A DNA stretch of 64,000 bases from Gammaproteobacteria bacterium. GTDB lineage: Bacteria > Pseudomonadota > Gammaproteobacteria > SZUA-229. Shown here one piece after another: positions 52,301-61,593 of the stretch; within the stretch, counting starts at the first letter, position 1, and every line of letters begins with the position of its first letter. Both the position numbers and the translations under genes were made by a program. Under the pieces are notes generated by a model, which was not told the DNA's origin, did no database searches, and was given only the letters and a program-made list of their open reading frames with translations. Location of the stretch: contig JALWPK010000037.1 of NCBI GenBank assembly GCA_026995045.1, positions 1-64,000 of the forward strand. Direction: 5' to 3'.

Positions 52301-55300
52301 GTCAGAACGATAAATGCTGGTGCAGTCATCAGTTCGACCAGCGGAATACTGGATATCAACGGTGGTACTTTCAATGTTGCAACCACATCGCCTTTCTCAT
52401 TGCCGCTAACTCTGACAACCAATCTGAATAGTGGCAGCATCAATGGTAGCGGTGACCTGGCGATTAATGGTCCCTTCAACTGGAGTGGTGGTGGAATATC
52501 GGGTGCAGGGTTGCTGACTACGAATTCATCAAACACGACAATATCCAGCGTGGCTTCCTTAAGTCTGTCACGCAACTGGATCAACACTGGCAACATTGCC
52601 TGGGTAGCAGGCAACCTGAGCCTTACTGGTAGCATACAACTTATCAATGCAGGGGTCTTTGATGCCAATGGGGGCGGCGCGCTCACAATTAATTCTACCA
52701 ATCTGTTTCAGAACCAGGGCTCTTTGCTAATCTCTCAGAACACCACAATAAATGGCAATGGCAGTTTCAATCAAACGAGCGGCTTCACCGTATTATCATC
52801 TGCCGCTCTTACGACAAATAGCTATACATTAAACGGTGGTGTGCTGGAAGGCACAGGCGCCATCAACGGCAATATTGTTAATTCGGGCGCAACAGTGTCA
52901 CCGGGCGGTGCGGGTATTGGAATCCTGACAATTAATGGAACTTATACACAAGGCGGTGGTGGCACCCTGAATATTGATGTCAATGATACCGGCACTCAAC
53001 CAGGCATCGATTATGATCAATTAGTCGTTAATGATGCCTCTCCCAGTGCAGCATCACTCAATGGTGTCTTGAATGTTACGTTGCTAGCATCTGCGCCACC
53101 AGCAGGCATCAGCTTGTTGGTGACTCCCAATGGGGGTGTTAGTGGTGTGTTTGCAATCGAGAATGTTGATCCAGTGTTTAATGCTCCGGTTTACAACGCC
53201 AACAGTGTTGATTTGTTGCTGAGCAGTGGTTTGTTGATCTCATGGACGGGTGCGGCCGGTGACAACAATTGGAGTACTGCCGCCAACTGGGATCTGGGAT
53301 TGCCGACATCTGCTGATAATGTTGATATAACATTCAGTGGTACACCGATAAATATTACATTGAGTACGGTTGAAGCAGTTAATGGTTTTACACTTAATGG
53401 CGCGACCTTAACAGTTGCATCAGGAGGTAATTTAACACTTGGCGGCATCGCATCACTGGATAGCGCTTCCACGCTGACGCTGAACGGCGGTAATCTGACG
53501 GCCAACGGCGCGTTCAATTCTACTGGTACAGTGAACGTCAATGGTGGCTCCACGGTAACATTCAACAACACAGCCAGTTTCAATAACCTGAATGTGATTG
53601 GCGCAACCGTAGTCTTGAATGGCCTAAACAATACGATTAATGCGTTTAGTCTGACCTCATCTGCTACCTTGCAGGGTGCAGGCAGTACGCTTGTACTCAT
53701 TTCGTTCGACTGGAGTGAGAGTGCGGTGTCGCATCATAGACTGGATGCGTTTGGAACAGTTACGATTCCTTTCGTCACCAATGGTGTAACAACAGTTAAT
53801 GGGGGTAACATTACGCTTGTTGGAACATCAACCGCCACAGTTTCGCAACAAATCGATATCACTGCATCAGGCCAGCTTGTGAATGACGGTACCATATTGC
53901 TGGTTGATGGGCAGGGTAGTGTTGTCTCCAGTGATGGCGCAGGCACATTCTATAATCAGAGTGGTTCTGTGATATATAGTGGTGGCGCAGGCGGTTCTGT
54001 CGCGATTGGCGGCAACACTGCGCTTACCTTCAACACCAGCGGCACCTTGAATGCAGACGTTGGTAACATCAATCTCAATTCAACCACGCCGGTACAGTGG
54101 TTGGGTGGAACATGGCAGGCCAATACCGGCTCGGTTGTCGCTTTTACAACGCTGGATATTGGCGGTACTGCGCCAAAGACCCTGAACGGTTTTTCATTCA
54201 ACGCTTTTAATGATGTTAATTTCACCGGCGATGGCGACCTTGATATCACTGGTGGAGCTGTCTTTACAATCAGTACGGGTGCTAACGTTACCCATTCTTC
54301 CAATGCAGGTATTCTCAGCAGCGATGGAACAGGGTCGTTTACCGGAATACAGGGTGTGTTTACCAAGACCGCCGGCGTCACCAATGTCACGGCCGCCTAT
54401 TCAGTCGGCCAGACGGATATTACAGGTGGCGCATTGATTTTAAGTGAGGCGGGCAACCCGAATGACACGGGTATTTATAACCTGTCGAATGGCGCGGCTT
54501 TGCAAGTTAATACCAATCGTATATTCGCAAATACAAGTTATGACTTTACCGGCGGTGTGTTCCGTGTTGATAACGGCGCTATGGTTGTGATGAATCCCAA
54601 TACCGGCGCTGTCTCCTCGTTTGGTGATTTGATTCTCGCTGGTAATTCAACCATCGCCGGTAACAATACTATTGAAATTAATGGCGTGTTTGACTGGTTG
54701 TCTGGCGCTATTACATCAGCAGGGGGTTTGAATATTTTAACAACAGGCGTGTTGAACCTCAGTGGCGCCGCCGCAGTTGGCGCACTGTTTTTTAATGATG
54801 GCCAGGTGAATGTCCTGAATGGCGGAACATTATCCCTTTTGAATAATGGCGTATTATCCGGCGGGTTTGATATTGCCAGTGGCGGAGCAATTGACATCAA
54901 CAACGGAAGCTATTCGTTCGGTAGTGGAATCACCGGCAACGGCACATTAATCATCAGAGGCATATCATCTTCTGTGAGTCTGGGACAGGCCAGCACAATA
55001 GGTGATTTGCAGTTGTCTGGCGGGGTATTGTCGGGTGCGAGCCTCACTGCAAGCGGACTGTCCAGTTGGTCTGGCGGCAATATATCTTCCGTGGTGAATT
55101 TTAACGGTGGGCTGGATATCACCCAGTCGGTTGTGCTCGATGGCGCGATAAATGTCCGCGGTGGCAGCATTGATAACAATGCCAGTGTTGCCAATGGCGG
55201 TAGCGGGGTTGCAGCATTCAACCTCGATACAGGTGTGTTTACAGTCGGTGCGACGGGCACACAGACAGTCGATACCGGCATTACGATGAATAATGGCGCG

Positions 55301-55930
55301 GTTCTGGATGTTCAGGGAACGCTTGATGTTGCCGCTTCCACGGCAGTGGGTGTGACCAATAACGGCGGCACAATAATGGGCGCAGGCAGTATTGTTGGCA
55401 ATGTCACCAACAACGGCGTCATTGCACCGGGTAATGGCATTGGCGCATTATCCATCAACGGCGACTTGCTGTTACAGCAAAACTCCATCATCGCCATTGA
55501 AGTGGCGGGCGCGGATACGGCAAGTCCGGGGGATCAGGCCGGTCTGCAGTATGACGCCCTGAATGTCACGGGTACGTCAACACTGGCGGGTGAGCTTCAG
55601 GTGCAGGTTGCCCAGAACGCCAGTCTCAACTTGCAGGATACATTGTTACCGGTATCAGCCGGGTCGGTTGCGGCCGGCACTGCTTTCGTCCGCGTTGCGC
55701 CGTCACCCGGTTATCAGTTTGATTTGAATAGCCGACTGGAACTGGTAACGCTTTCCGTGCCGAATCCGGTTAACATCGATCCGGTGGGCAGTGATGTTGT
55801 CACACTCACCAACACGATTGAAGGCATTGAAAAGGTCGTTTCCGGTGATGTGGACGAGGTGGTGCAGGCGCCGGTTCTGAGCGATGAGGATTCCGAGGAG
55901 GACGAAGGCGCAACGCTGGTTTGCAGCTGA
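46376..55930 (+). CDS. TpsA-type filamentous haemagglutinin-like exoprotein, 3184 aa
   Basis: N-terminal TPS domain (NPTGGVVVNGAASFQTSG...IINWQSFGI...VYLVNPNGIVFGQNAVIDTAGLIAST); long Gly/Asn-rich beta-helix; downstream of TpsB. Confidence 0.93.
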   Translation: MNQMEKAATFRTFMRLCVVAATLMAAAPVTANPTGGVVVNGAASFQTSGNTLTVTNTPGAIINWQSFGIAANEVTRFVQQSASSAVLNRVTGGDPSAILGQLQSNGRVYLVNPNGIVFGQNAVIDTAGLIASTLNLSNQDFLANRLKFEDLANNAEILNQGFIHTSNEGEVVLVAPTINNEGVIDVEQGKLVLAAGQSVTISSLNYDNIEFEVQAPDNAVVNLGELMSDGGSIGVFAGSITNRGAISANAISVDEAGNIRLVAQADNVQTSANVSATSKTGKGGHIEILGDRVGLFGETRVDASGQTSGGEVLVGGDYQGSGDTPAASTTQVSQHSSIKADAIESGDGGKVIIWSDDFTLFYGSASATGGAVSGDGGFIEISGKGNLGFYGFASASSAFGSPGDILFDPIDITIALGGLTTITNPVNFIDNPGQSLTIDPSAITSILNQGTPVTLQADRVITVTDAIITAANGAGGSLTMQAGESIIINANIVTDNGRLSLTANDIGADLNNRGLGKANIQMADGVTIDTGTGNIEMTIDMGNGSGTSGDMLLATLKAQDIILRQHGLTAGSSIFRTATGSITANSVFIDHDGAVDGQVGSVTTPLNIITDFLGAHIHAPTTFGIFIDAAPNLSPNLVVGQTCYGQGSLGCGTFGTHIIGGLETVDGGGNIVLNVTGDLNVFEPIRTDDVAATGNPGDITLTVSGNTTSFSDIFNNITGGRVTVNSANPILLTAGNYKGIFSNPGAGGFDVNGNVGFDAVTFDNAMLSVSTGFLNLNATLDLINGAVLSNSNDVNIVGDFDIANSVGAATVDNFGRITKTAGAGVTTIAAVFNMNPGATLGIDSGTLSLAGAPLNLARGAELHGNGTFSGDVISTGGIIGPETSTGAIGTLTILGNLILDADSTLVFDIAGTVQGTSYDFLNVSGSVLQDGIIAMFWANNFTANSGASFDILQSGAGFNGVFRNELVPVGVTAFSSNTATPGVLQYVFTTVAPNILFWTNVNNGFFDVASNWSTGVAPVAGDYVVIQDIGANASQTVTIRNAESVAGIQSDAILEITGSGQLTIDGGGDSAIVGDLFNLNTTAGLVLNGATTNLVLASNAVWQSGTISGNGSIFHHPISTLTLSGGPQFIFDGVNFINHGIVNITTLNGELQLNNGARFTNNFFYTSPSRPTRIITATGPGTGFFDNNNIVSIGVDATLEINTEFNNASGSINFGANAGLLLITGGTFSGVVTVNGFVQNDSGLVRPGGAGIVGSMFINGGFTQASTGQLEIDITDTTAFDKLNVTGAATLDGELILKPSNAGYVPVDGDAITPLSASGGIFGNFLLVTNNVPGTSETVTINANDVSVLFNLLNAAILFDGGPGGTGTAWTVAANWAGDMLPTSTDDVVIGAGFNVDISGTADALSITLDASSSLTLSTGTLTIAGNSVLDGTFNINGGNLTGNGNVTLNGDLNWTGGSLSGLGSLITNSITNTINSTVTLSMSRNWINNGTITWTGGNLSVSGGKSWINSGNFDVNGGGLLTVNSGNTFDNQGNYNVIQSHAVSGNGAFDNSGVIALTAAQTLSLSVAGTDSGTWSLGTGSVDLLSGNRLLMDGFAITATAGTLNIAGGTFDVATTTALTLPSAVTTNLSAGNITGSGDLELFGNFNWSGGSLTGTGFLSTFSATATINSGVALTMARNWNSSSLAWTGGDLTITGGVFWTNSGNFDVNGGGTLTVNSGNIFLNQANYNVILSHGVSGNGNFNNSGIITISGTESLALNVSGTDSGSWSLGTGSVSLGSGIRSIFDGFSATATGGFLTISGGTLNVATSSPLILPATISTTLSSGNITGSGDLVLMGPLVWSGGGISGTGLLTTNSTGNNITAGVTLTLSRNWNNAGDISMMSGGMSITGGVTLTNTGNFNMTSTGAITINAGNVFDNQSNYDVGSNHTISGNGNFNNSGAISITGNRTFTLAASGSDSGTWNINTGTITLANGVRTINAGAVISSTSGILDINGGTFNVATTSPFSLPLTLTTNLNSGSINGSGDLAINGPFNWSGGGISGAGLLTTNSSNTTISSVASLSLSRNWINTGNIAWVAGNLSLTGSIQLINAGVFDANGGGALTINSTNLFQNQGSLLISQNTTINGNGSFNQTSGFTVLSSAALTTNSYTLNGGVLEGTGAINGNIVNSGATVSPGGAGIGILTINGTYTQGGGGTLNIDVNDTGTQPGIDYDQLVVNDASPSAASLNGVLNVTLLASAPPAGISLLVTPNGGVSGVFAIENVDPVFNAPVYNANSVDLLLSSGLLISWTGAAGDNNWSTAANWDLGLPTSADNVDITFSGTPINITLSTVEAVNGFTLNGATLTVASGGNLTLGGIASLDSASTLTLNGGNLTANGAFNSTGTVNVNGGSTVTFNNTASFNNLNVIGATVVLNGLNNTINAFSLTSSATLQGAGSTLVLISFDWSESAVSHHRLDAFGTVTIPFVTNGVTTVNGGNITLVGTSTATVSQQIDITASGQLVNDGTILLVDGQGSVVSSDGAGTFYNQSGSVIYSGGAGGSVAIGGNTALTFNTSGTLNADVGNINLNSTTPVQWLGGTWQANTGSVVAFTTLDIGGTAPKTLNGFSFNAFNDVNFTGDGDLDITGGAVFTISTGANVTHSSNAGILSSDGTGSFTGIQGVFTKTAGVTNVTAAYSVGQTDITGGALILSEAGNPNDTGIYNLSNGAALQVNTNRIFANTSYDFTGGVFRVDNGAMVVMNPNTGAVSSFGDLILAGNSTIAGNNTIEINGVFDWLSGAITSAGGLNILTTGVLNLSGAAAVGALFFNDGQVNVLNGGTLSLLNNGVLSGGFDIASGGAIDINNGSYSFGSGITGNGTLIIRGISSSVSLGQASTIGDLQLSGGVLSGASLTASGLSSWSGGNISSVVNFNGGLDITQSVVLDGAINVRGGSIDNNASVANGGSGVAAFNLDTGVFTVGATGTQTVDTGITMNNGAVLDVQGTLDVAASTAVGVTNNGGTIMGAGSIVGNVTNNGVIAPGNGIGALSINGDLLLQQNSIIAIEVAGADTASPGDQAGLQYDALNVTGTSTLAGELQVQVAQNASLNLQDTLLPVSAGSVAAGTAFVRVAPSPGYQFDLNSRLELVTLSVPNPVNIDPVGSDVVTLTNTIEGIEKVVSGDVDEVVQAPVLSDEDSEEDEGATLVCS
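50693..52915 (+). repeat. About four tandem 193-194-aa repeats within TpsA
   Basis: Repeat starts at about 50693, 51275, 51854, 52436; shared NxTGSGDLxxxGxxNWSGGxxSGxGxL...GNFDVNGGGxLTVNSGNxFxNQ... Confidence 0.9.
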
Positions 55931-56067
55931 TCACCACTGCGTTCTTGTCCAGTCTTGAATTTCAATTAGATAGCATTATATAAGGAAGAGCTAATATTGA
56001 TTGTCAGCGCCAAATATAATAAAATGCTGATATTGTTGTAAATCCGGTTTTCAGGGGTTTTGAGAGA

Positions 56068-56361
56068 ATGTTTGGAAGCTACGACTGTACTTCGTTGAAA
56101 AAACTGCTCGAGCAGGGCGGCAAGCTGATAGATGTGCGTTCACACTTTGAATATACCCAGGGCGCGCTTCAGGGAGCGCTGAACATGCCGCTTGAGCAGT
56201 TCCAGTATCACGTTGACAACATTGACAAAGACAAGCCGATACTGCTCTATTGCCGCTCTGGCCAGCGTTCGGAAATGGCCAAACGCTATTTGCAGTCGCT
56301 GGGCTTTCCCAATGTGCACAATGTTGGTGGCTATCAGCAGCTGGCCAGCTGTGTCGGTTGA
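56068..56361 (+). CDS. Rhodanese-domain protein
   Basis: GGKLIDVRSHFEYTQGALQGALNMPLEQF, ILLYCRSGQRSEMAKRYLQSLGF. Confidence 0.93.
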   Translation: MFGSYDCTSLKKLLEQGGKLIDVRSHFEYTQGALQGALNMPLEQFQYHVDNIDKDKPILLYCRSGQRSEMAKRYLQSLGFPNVHNVGGYQQLASCVG

Positions 56362-56390
56362 TTTTTAATTATCTGGAAGAATCAGAATCC

Positions 56391-56672
56391 ATGCTGTACG
56401 AAATTACGGTCGAAAACATCAAATGCGGCGGTTGCGCCAACAGCATCAGCAGTAAACTGGCTGCGCTTGAGGGTGTGCAATCGGTGGATGTCGATATCGA
56501 AAACGGCATAGTCAGGATCGAAGCCATCGATGGCATGCGCGACACCCTGACCACCAGCCTGCTGAAAATGGGTTACCCGGAAAGCGGTGCGACGGAGGGC
56601 ATTGCCGCCGCCAGGGCCAAGGCCAAATCATTCGTCAGCTGCGCTGTTGGCAGGGTGTCGGGAGGCGGCTAG
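56391..56672 (+). CDS. Heavy-metal-associated (HMA) domain protein
   Basis: YEITVENIKCGGCANSISSKLAALEGVQSVDVDIENGIVRIEA; start ATG 56391. Confidence 0.87.
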   Translation: MLYEITVENIKCGGCANSISSKLAALEGVQSVDVDIENGIVRIEAIDGMRDTLTTSLLKMGYPESGATEGIAAARAKAKSFVSCAVGRVSGGG

Positions 56673-57135
56673 CCAACCCAAAGCGGTTGTGATGGGCAGA
56701 ACTACCTGAAACAGCCTGTGCGCCAGTTGGCCTTGTCCCCTCAACGCAAAGCAGTGTACACCGTTCTTGGGGGCCTCCACGCCTGCTTCACTCCATTCTT
56801 CGTTCTGGTGGCGCCTTGCAATGGTGCAGCCTGCACAATTTTGCTACCGGTGATGTGACGCCATTTTGTCGAAAACATTAATCATTTCAGGCGGTTGGCT
56901 GAGTATCGCTAACTGCTTGTTTTGTGGCCATTTACCTGGCCACTATGTCACAATGGCATAAAAAAACTGTCGGGTTTTTTAACTTTTTATTTTGCTGTAT
57001 TTTCTAACTATTATTTCAACTTATTGATATTTTTAGTAAAACTCTTTTTGGTATGCTATTTGCTTCATATGCGGTGAGATTACAGGACAAATCTACGCCA
57101 CACCGATGGGCAGGACACTACCAACGGGATATAAC

Positions 57136-57822
57136 ATGAAAAATATAATAAAGCATACGGGATTACTGGCTGCCGCCATGTTGTATGCGCAGGCCAGCCA
57201 CGCTGCGATTATTACCCTGACAGGCAATACAGTTGATTTTATCTTCGACGACTCGCAGCCTGGAATTGCTGACTATGGCGTTCTGCAAGTGGTGGGGGAC
57301 TCCATCGTGGCTACGCCGAACACAATACTTGCACAGGCGGCAGATGGCGGCAGCGCCAGTTTCAGCGTACCTGAGACGACCGTGACAGTTGTAGTGCATA
57401 GCGGCTATCAGTTCAGTTCGGCCACAGTTGGGCTGCAGGGCGACTATACTGTTGCAGGTGCGGGCGCTTCAGTCAGCATCAGCAACACGCTGACAGTAAG
57501 TGATACGAGCAATGCCGCTACCAGTGTTACACCTGTTATGACGGACAGCGGTTTCGGTTCAGCCAACGGCACATACAACTGGACATCTGTCGGAACCGCT
57601 GACTTGAGTACAGCAATGTGGAGCGGCGTCAATTCTATCAACTTGAGCTTGGCGTCGATTCTGAGCGCGACTACCAGCGCACAGGGCGAATCTGCATTGA
57701 TTCAGGAAAAATTTACCGGCAGCAGTGTTGTGTCTATTCAAACCGTGCCGCTGCCTGCGGCAGTCTGGCTGATGGGTTCTGGACTGTTGGCGCTGTTTGG
57801 ATTGGGCAAGCGCAAAAGCTGA
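57136..57822 (+). CDS. Secreted protein with PEP-CTERM-like C-terminal sorting signal
   Basis: Signal peptide; C-terminal VPLPAAVWLMGSGLLALFGLGKRKS; start at ATG 57136 preferred. Confidence 0.85.
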   Translation: MKNIIKHTGLLAAAMLYAQASHAAIITLTGNTVDFIFDDSQPGIADYGVLQVVGDSIVATPNTILAQAADGGSASFSVPETTVTVVVHSGYQFSSATVGLQGDYTVAGAGASVSISNTLTVSDTSNAATSVTPVMTDSGFGSANGTYNWTSVGTADLSTAMWSGVNSINLSLASILSATTSAQGESALIQEKFTGSSVVSIQTVPLPAAVWLMGSGLLALFGLGKRKS

Positions 57823-58028
57823 CAGTATTCAGGCTTGCTGCATGCCACTGGCATTGGACGCAGGGAGCCTGGCGCACAGGGGTAGTTACGACGGTGTTGA
57901 ATGCTTTATAATTCATTACCATAGTCGTAATGGGCGACCGGGAAAATGGGATCGGGCGTGTTTATATTTCTGGTACATTAATTGTACGAAAGTGCAATAA
58001 ATAAGAACAATTAAATGGATGGAATAAA

Positions 58029-58754
58029 ATGAAACGAATATCAACTTTAACGGCGGTTACTGCTGGCTGTGTCTTGTCCATTAGCGCGAATGCAGCGATG
58101 GTGACGCTGACAGGTACGGATGTGCAGTTTACTTTTGATGACGCCAGCCTGTTTGGATCAGCCAGTGTTGTTGGCAACAGCCTGATTTTCACCCCGGCAT
58201 CTTTCTCCGCCAGTTCAAGCAATGGAGCTGGCGCTGTTCAGACCACTGATACGCTGAATATCGATGTGCAGGCAATCACGGCAGGATTCAATCTCACATC
58301 ATTCAGTCTGGCGGAACTGGGTGACTACAATGTTAGCGGCGCTACCAATAACGGCAACGTCGCCACAGGCGTCAACGCCAGCGCCCGCCTGCAGGTAACC
58401 AGTCTAACAACGAACTGTTCGGGGGGGCTGTTTGGTGGTTTCCCCTGTCTGGACAGTGCGATCGCCAATACCGGCCCGCTGGCTGACACAGGCGGCGCTT
58501 CGGTGAACTGGAGCCTGTCCACATCCGTTGATTTGGCGGCAACGGCTGGCTGGGGCGGCGACACACACGTGACTGCGCAATTGCAGAATAATCTCACTGC
58601 CACCACGCTCAGCGCAGGCGAGAACGCGTTCATACAGAAAAAGGCGGGAGGTATTGTGCTGACCGTGAATCCTGTTCCGGTTCCTGCTGCAGTCTGGCTG
58701 TTTGGCACAGGTTTGCTGGGATTGGCCGGCGTAGCCAGACGCAAACACACATAA
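58029..58754 (+). CDS. Paralogous secreted protein with PEP-CTERM-like sorting signal
   Basis: Signal peptide; MVTLTGTDVQFTFDD like ITLTGNTVDFIFDD of the upstream gene; C-terminal VPVPAAVWLFGTGLLGLAGVARRKHT. Confidence 0.85.
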   Translation: MKRISTLTAVTAGCVLSISANAAMVTLTGTDVQFTFDDASLFGSASVVGNSLIFTPASFSASSSNGAGAVQTTDTLNIDVQAITAGFNLTSFSLAELGDYNVSGATNNGNVATGVNASARLQVTSLTTNCSGGLFGGFPCLDSAIANTGPLADTGGASVNWSLSTSVDLAATAGWGGDTHVTAQLQNNLTATTLSAGENAFIQKKAGGIVLTVNPVPVPAAVWLFGTGLLGLAGVARRKHT

Positions 58755-58794
58755 GCGTCCAGGTAAAGCTTTAAAACAACGTCGCTTTTCAATA

Positions 58795-58827
58795 AAAAAG
58801 GCTGGTGTGTCACACCAGCCTTTTTTT
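58795..58827. terminator. Perfect-palindrome intrinsic terminator
   Basis: aaaaaggctggtgtgtcacaccagccttttttt. Confidence 0.9.
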
Positions 58828-58916
58828 ATTGCGGCCAGTATTTTTACTGGCTATTCGAATGGCTGTTTGCATTAGCGCTACTCAAGGCTGTGGTTTGCCG
58901 GTAATATTCCCACGCA

Positions 58917-59948
58917 ATGAAAACCCGTGATTTTTTTTACGAATTACCCGAGCAGTTGATCGCCCAGCAGCCGTGTGAGCAGCGCAGTGGAAGCCGTTTG
59001 CTGTATCTGAACCGGGGAACTGGCCGCTATGAAGATTATGGCTTCAGGGATCTGCTGTCATTTCTTGAGCCAAATGATTGCCTGGTGTTCAACGACACCA
59101 AAGTCATCCCCGCTCGGCTGTATGGAAACAAAGCCAGTGGCGGCAAACTGGAAGTGTTGATTGAGCGCCTGCTGGACGGGCAACGCGCGCTGGCGCATAT
59201 TCGCTGCAGCAAAAGTCCGAAGCCCGGATCCGGCATCATCATTCACGCTGGCGACGGGGATGCGAGCCATACCCTGCAAGTTGAGGCGCGGCGTGATGAC
59301 CTGTTTGTGATTGCGAGCAGAAATGACAATCTGGCTCAAATCCTCGAACAATGCGGCCACGTGCCGTTGCCGCCCTATATTGAGCGTGAGGATGCCGAGC
59401 TTGACCAGGAACGTTATCAGACGGTTTACGCGCAGCGTCCTGGCGCCGTGGCGGCGCCGACCGCAGGCTTGCATTTCGACGAAGCCATCTTGCAGGCGAT
59501 TGATAACAGCGGTGTGACCCGCTGCCACGTAACCCTGCATGTGGGCGCAGGCACCTTCCAGCCAGTGCGGGTGGATGATATCAGCCAGCACAAAATGCAC
59601 AGTGAGGCGCTGGAAGTCAGCCAGCAGGCTGTTGACGCCTGCAAGCAGGCTAGAGAGCAGGGCGGGCGCATCATCGCTGTTGGCACTACCGCGGTTCGTT
59701 GTCTGGAAACCGCCAGCCAGAGTGGAGAGCTGCAACCCTTTCACGGAGAAACCGATATCTTCATTACCCCCGGCTACCGGTTCAAAAGCGTGGATGCGCT
59801 GCTCACCAATTTCCATCTGCCGGAATCGACCCTGATCATGCTGGTGTCCGCCTTTGCCGGCCATGCACAAACGATGGCGGCGTACCGGCATGCAGTGGAG
59901 CAACGGTACCGCTTTTTCAGTTATGGCGACGCCATGCTGATCACATAG
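58917..59948 (+). CDS. queA: S-adenosylmethionine:tRNA ribosyltransferase-isomerase QueA
   Basis: [51 protein letters not shown]. Confidence 0.97.
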   Translation: MKTRDFFYELPEQLIAQQPCEQRSGSRLLYLNRGTGRYEDYGFRDLLSFLEPNDCLVFNDTKVIPARLYGNKASGGKLEVLIERLLDGQRALAHIRCSKSPKPGSGIIIHAGDGDASHTLQVEARRDDLFVIASRNDNLAQILEQCGHVPLPPYIEREDAELDQERYQTVYAQRPGAVAAPTAGLHFDEAILQAIDNSGVTRCHVTLHVGAGTFQPVRVDDISQHKMHSEALEVSQQAVDACKQAREQGGRIIAVGTTAVRCLETASQSGELQPFHGETDIFITPGYRFKSVDALLTNFHLPESTLIMLVSAFAGHAQTMAAYRHAVEQRYRFFSYGDAMLIT

Positions 59949-60016
59949 AAGAGGCTTAGGCCACAAACAGACAGAGCCGCTTATTCCTGTTAAATTACAT
60001 TTAATATTTATTATAA

Positions 60017-61132
<1,116 letters not shown>

Positions 61133-61220
61133 GTTCCCTTGCCCCTGGAACCTCGCCCCTTGCCCCCGTGTTTGTGGCATAATACCGCGCTTGAAAAATA
61201 GCTGATTCCTGAGGATTTCC

Positions 61221-61568
61221 ATGAGTTTTTTCATTACCGATGCGCTGGCTGCAGGCGCGCCTGCCGCTGCCGCCGCCCCCGACCCGCTGGCGTCGCTGAT
61301 TCTGCCGATTGGCCTGGTTATGCTGTTCTACTTTTTCCTGATTCGCCCGCAGAGCAAGCGTCACAAGGAACACAAGGCCATGATCGAATCCTTGCAAAAA
61401 GGGGAGGAAGTCACCACCACTGGCGGCATACTTGGCAAGGTCACCCATGTTGGCGACAGTTTCGTCAGCCTCGATATCGGCAATGACATGATTATCCATG
61501 TGCAAAAGCACGCCATTGGCGCGGTGATGCCCAAAGGCACCATCAAAGATCTCAACAAACAAAAATAA
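61221..61568 (+). CDS. yajC: Preprotein translocase subunit YajC
   Basis: ILPIGLVMLFYFFLIRPQSKRHKEHKAMIESLQKGEEVTTTGGILGKV. Confidence 0.96.
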   Translation: MSFFITDALAAGAPAAAAAPDPLASLILPIGLVMLFYFFLIRPQSKRHKEHKAMIESLQKGEEVTTTGGILGKVTHVGDSFVSLDIGNDMIIHVQKHAIGAVMPKGTIKDLNKQK

Positions 61569-61593
61569 CAAACTCATTCCGGACTAACCCCCC

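Noticed and set aside
51577-52701. Series of 100-220-aa minus-strand ORFs opposite the TpsA repeats
   Set aside because: Proline/valine-rich mirror translations of the Gly/Asn-rich sense strand; repeat-driven, not independent genes.
56690-56870. Possible IS remnant between the HMA gene and the PEP-CTERM gene
   Set aside because: No terminal inverted repeats or transposase-like coding could be recognised.
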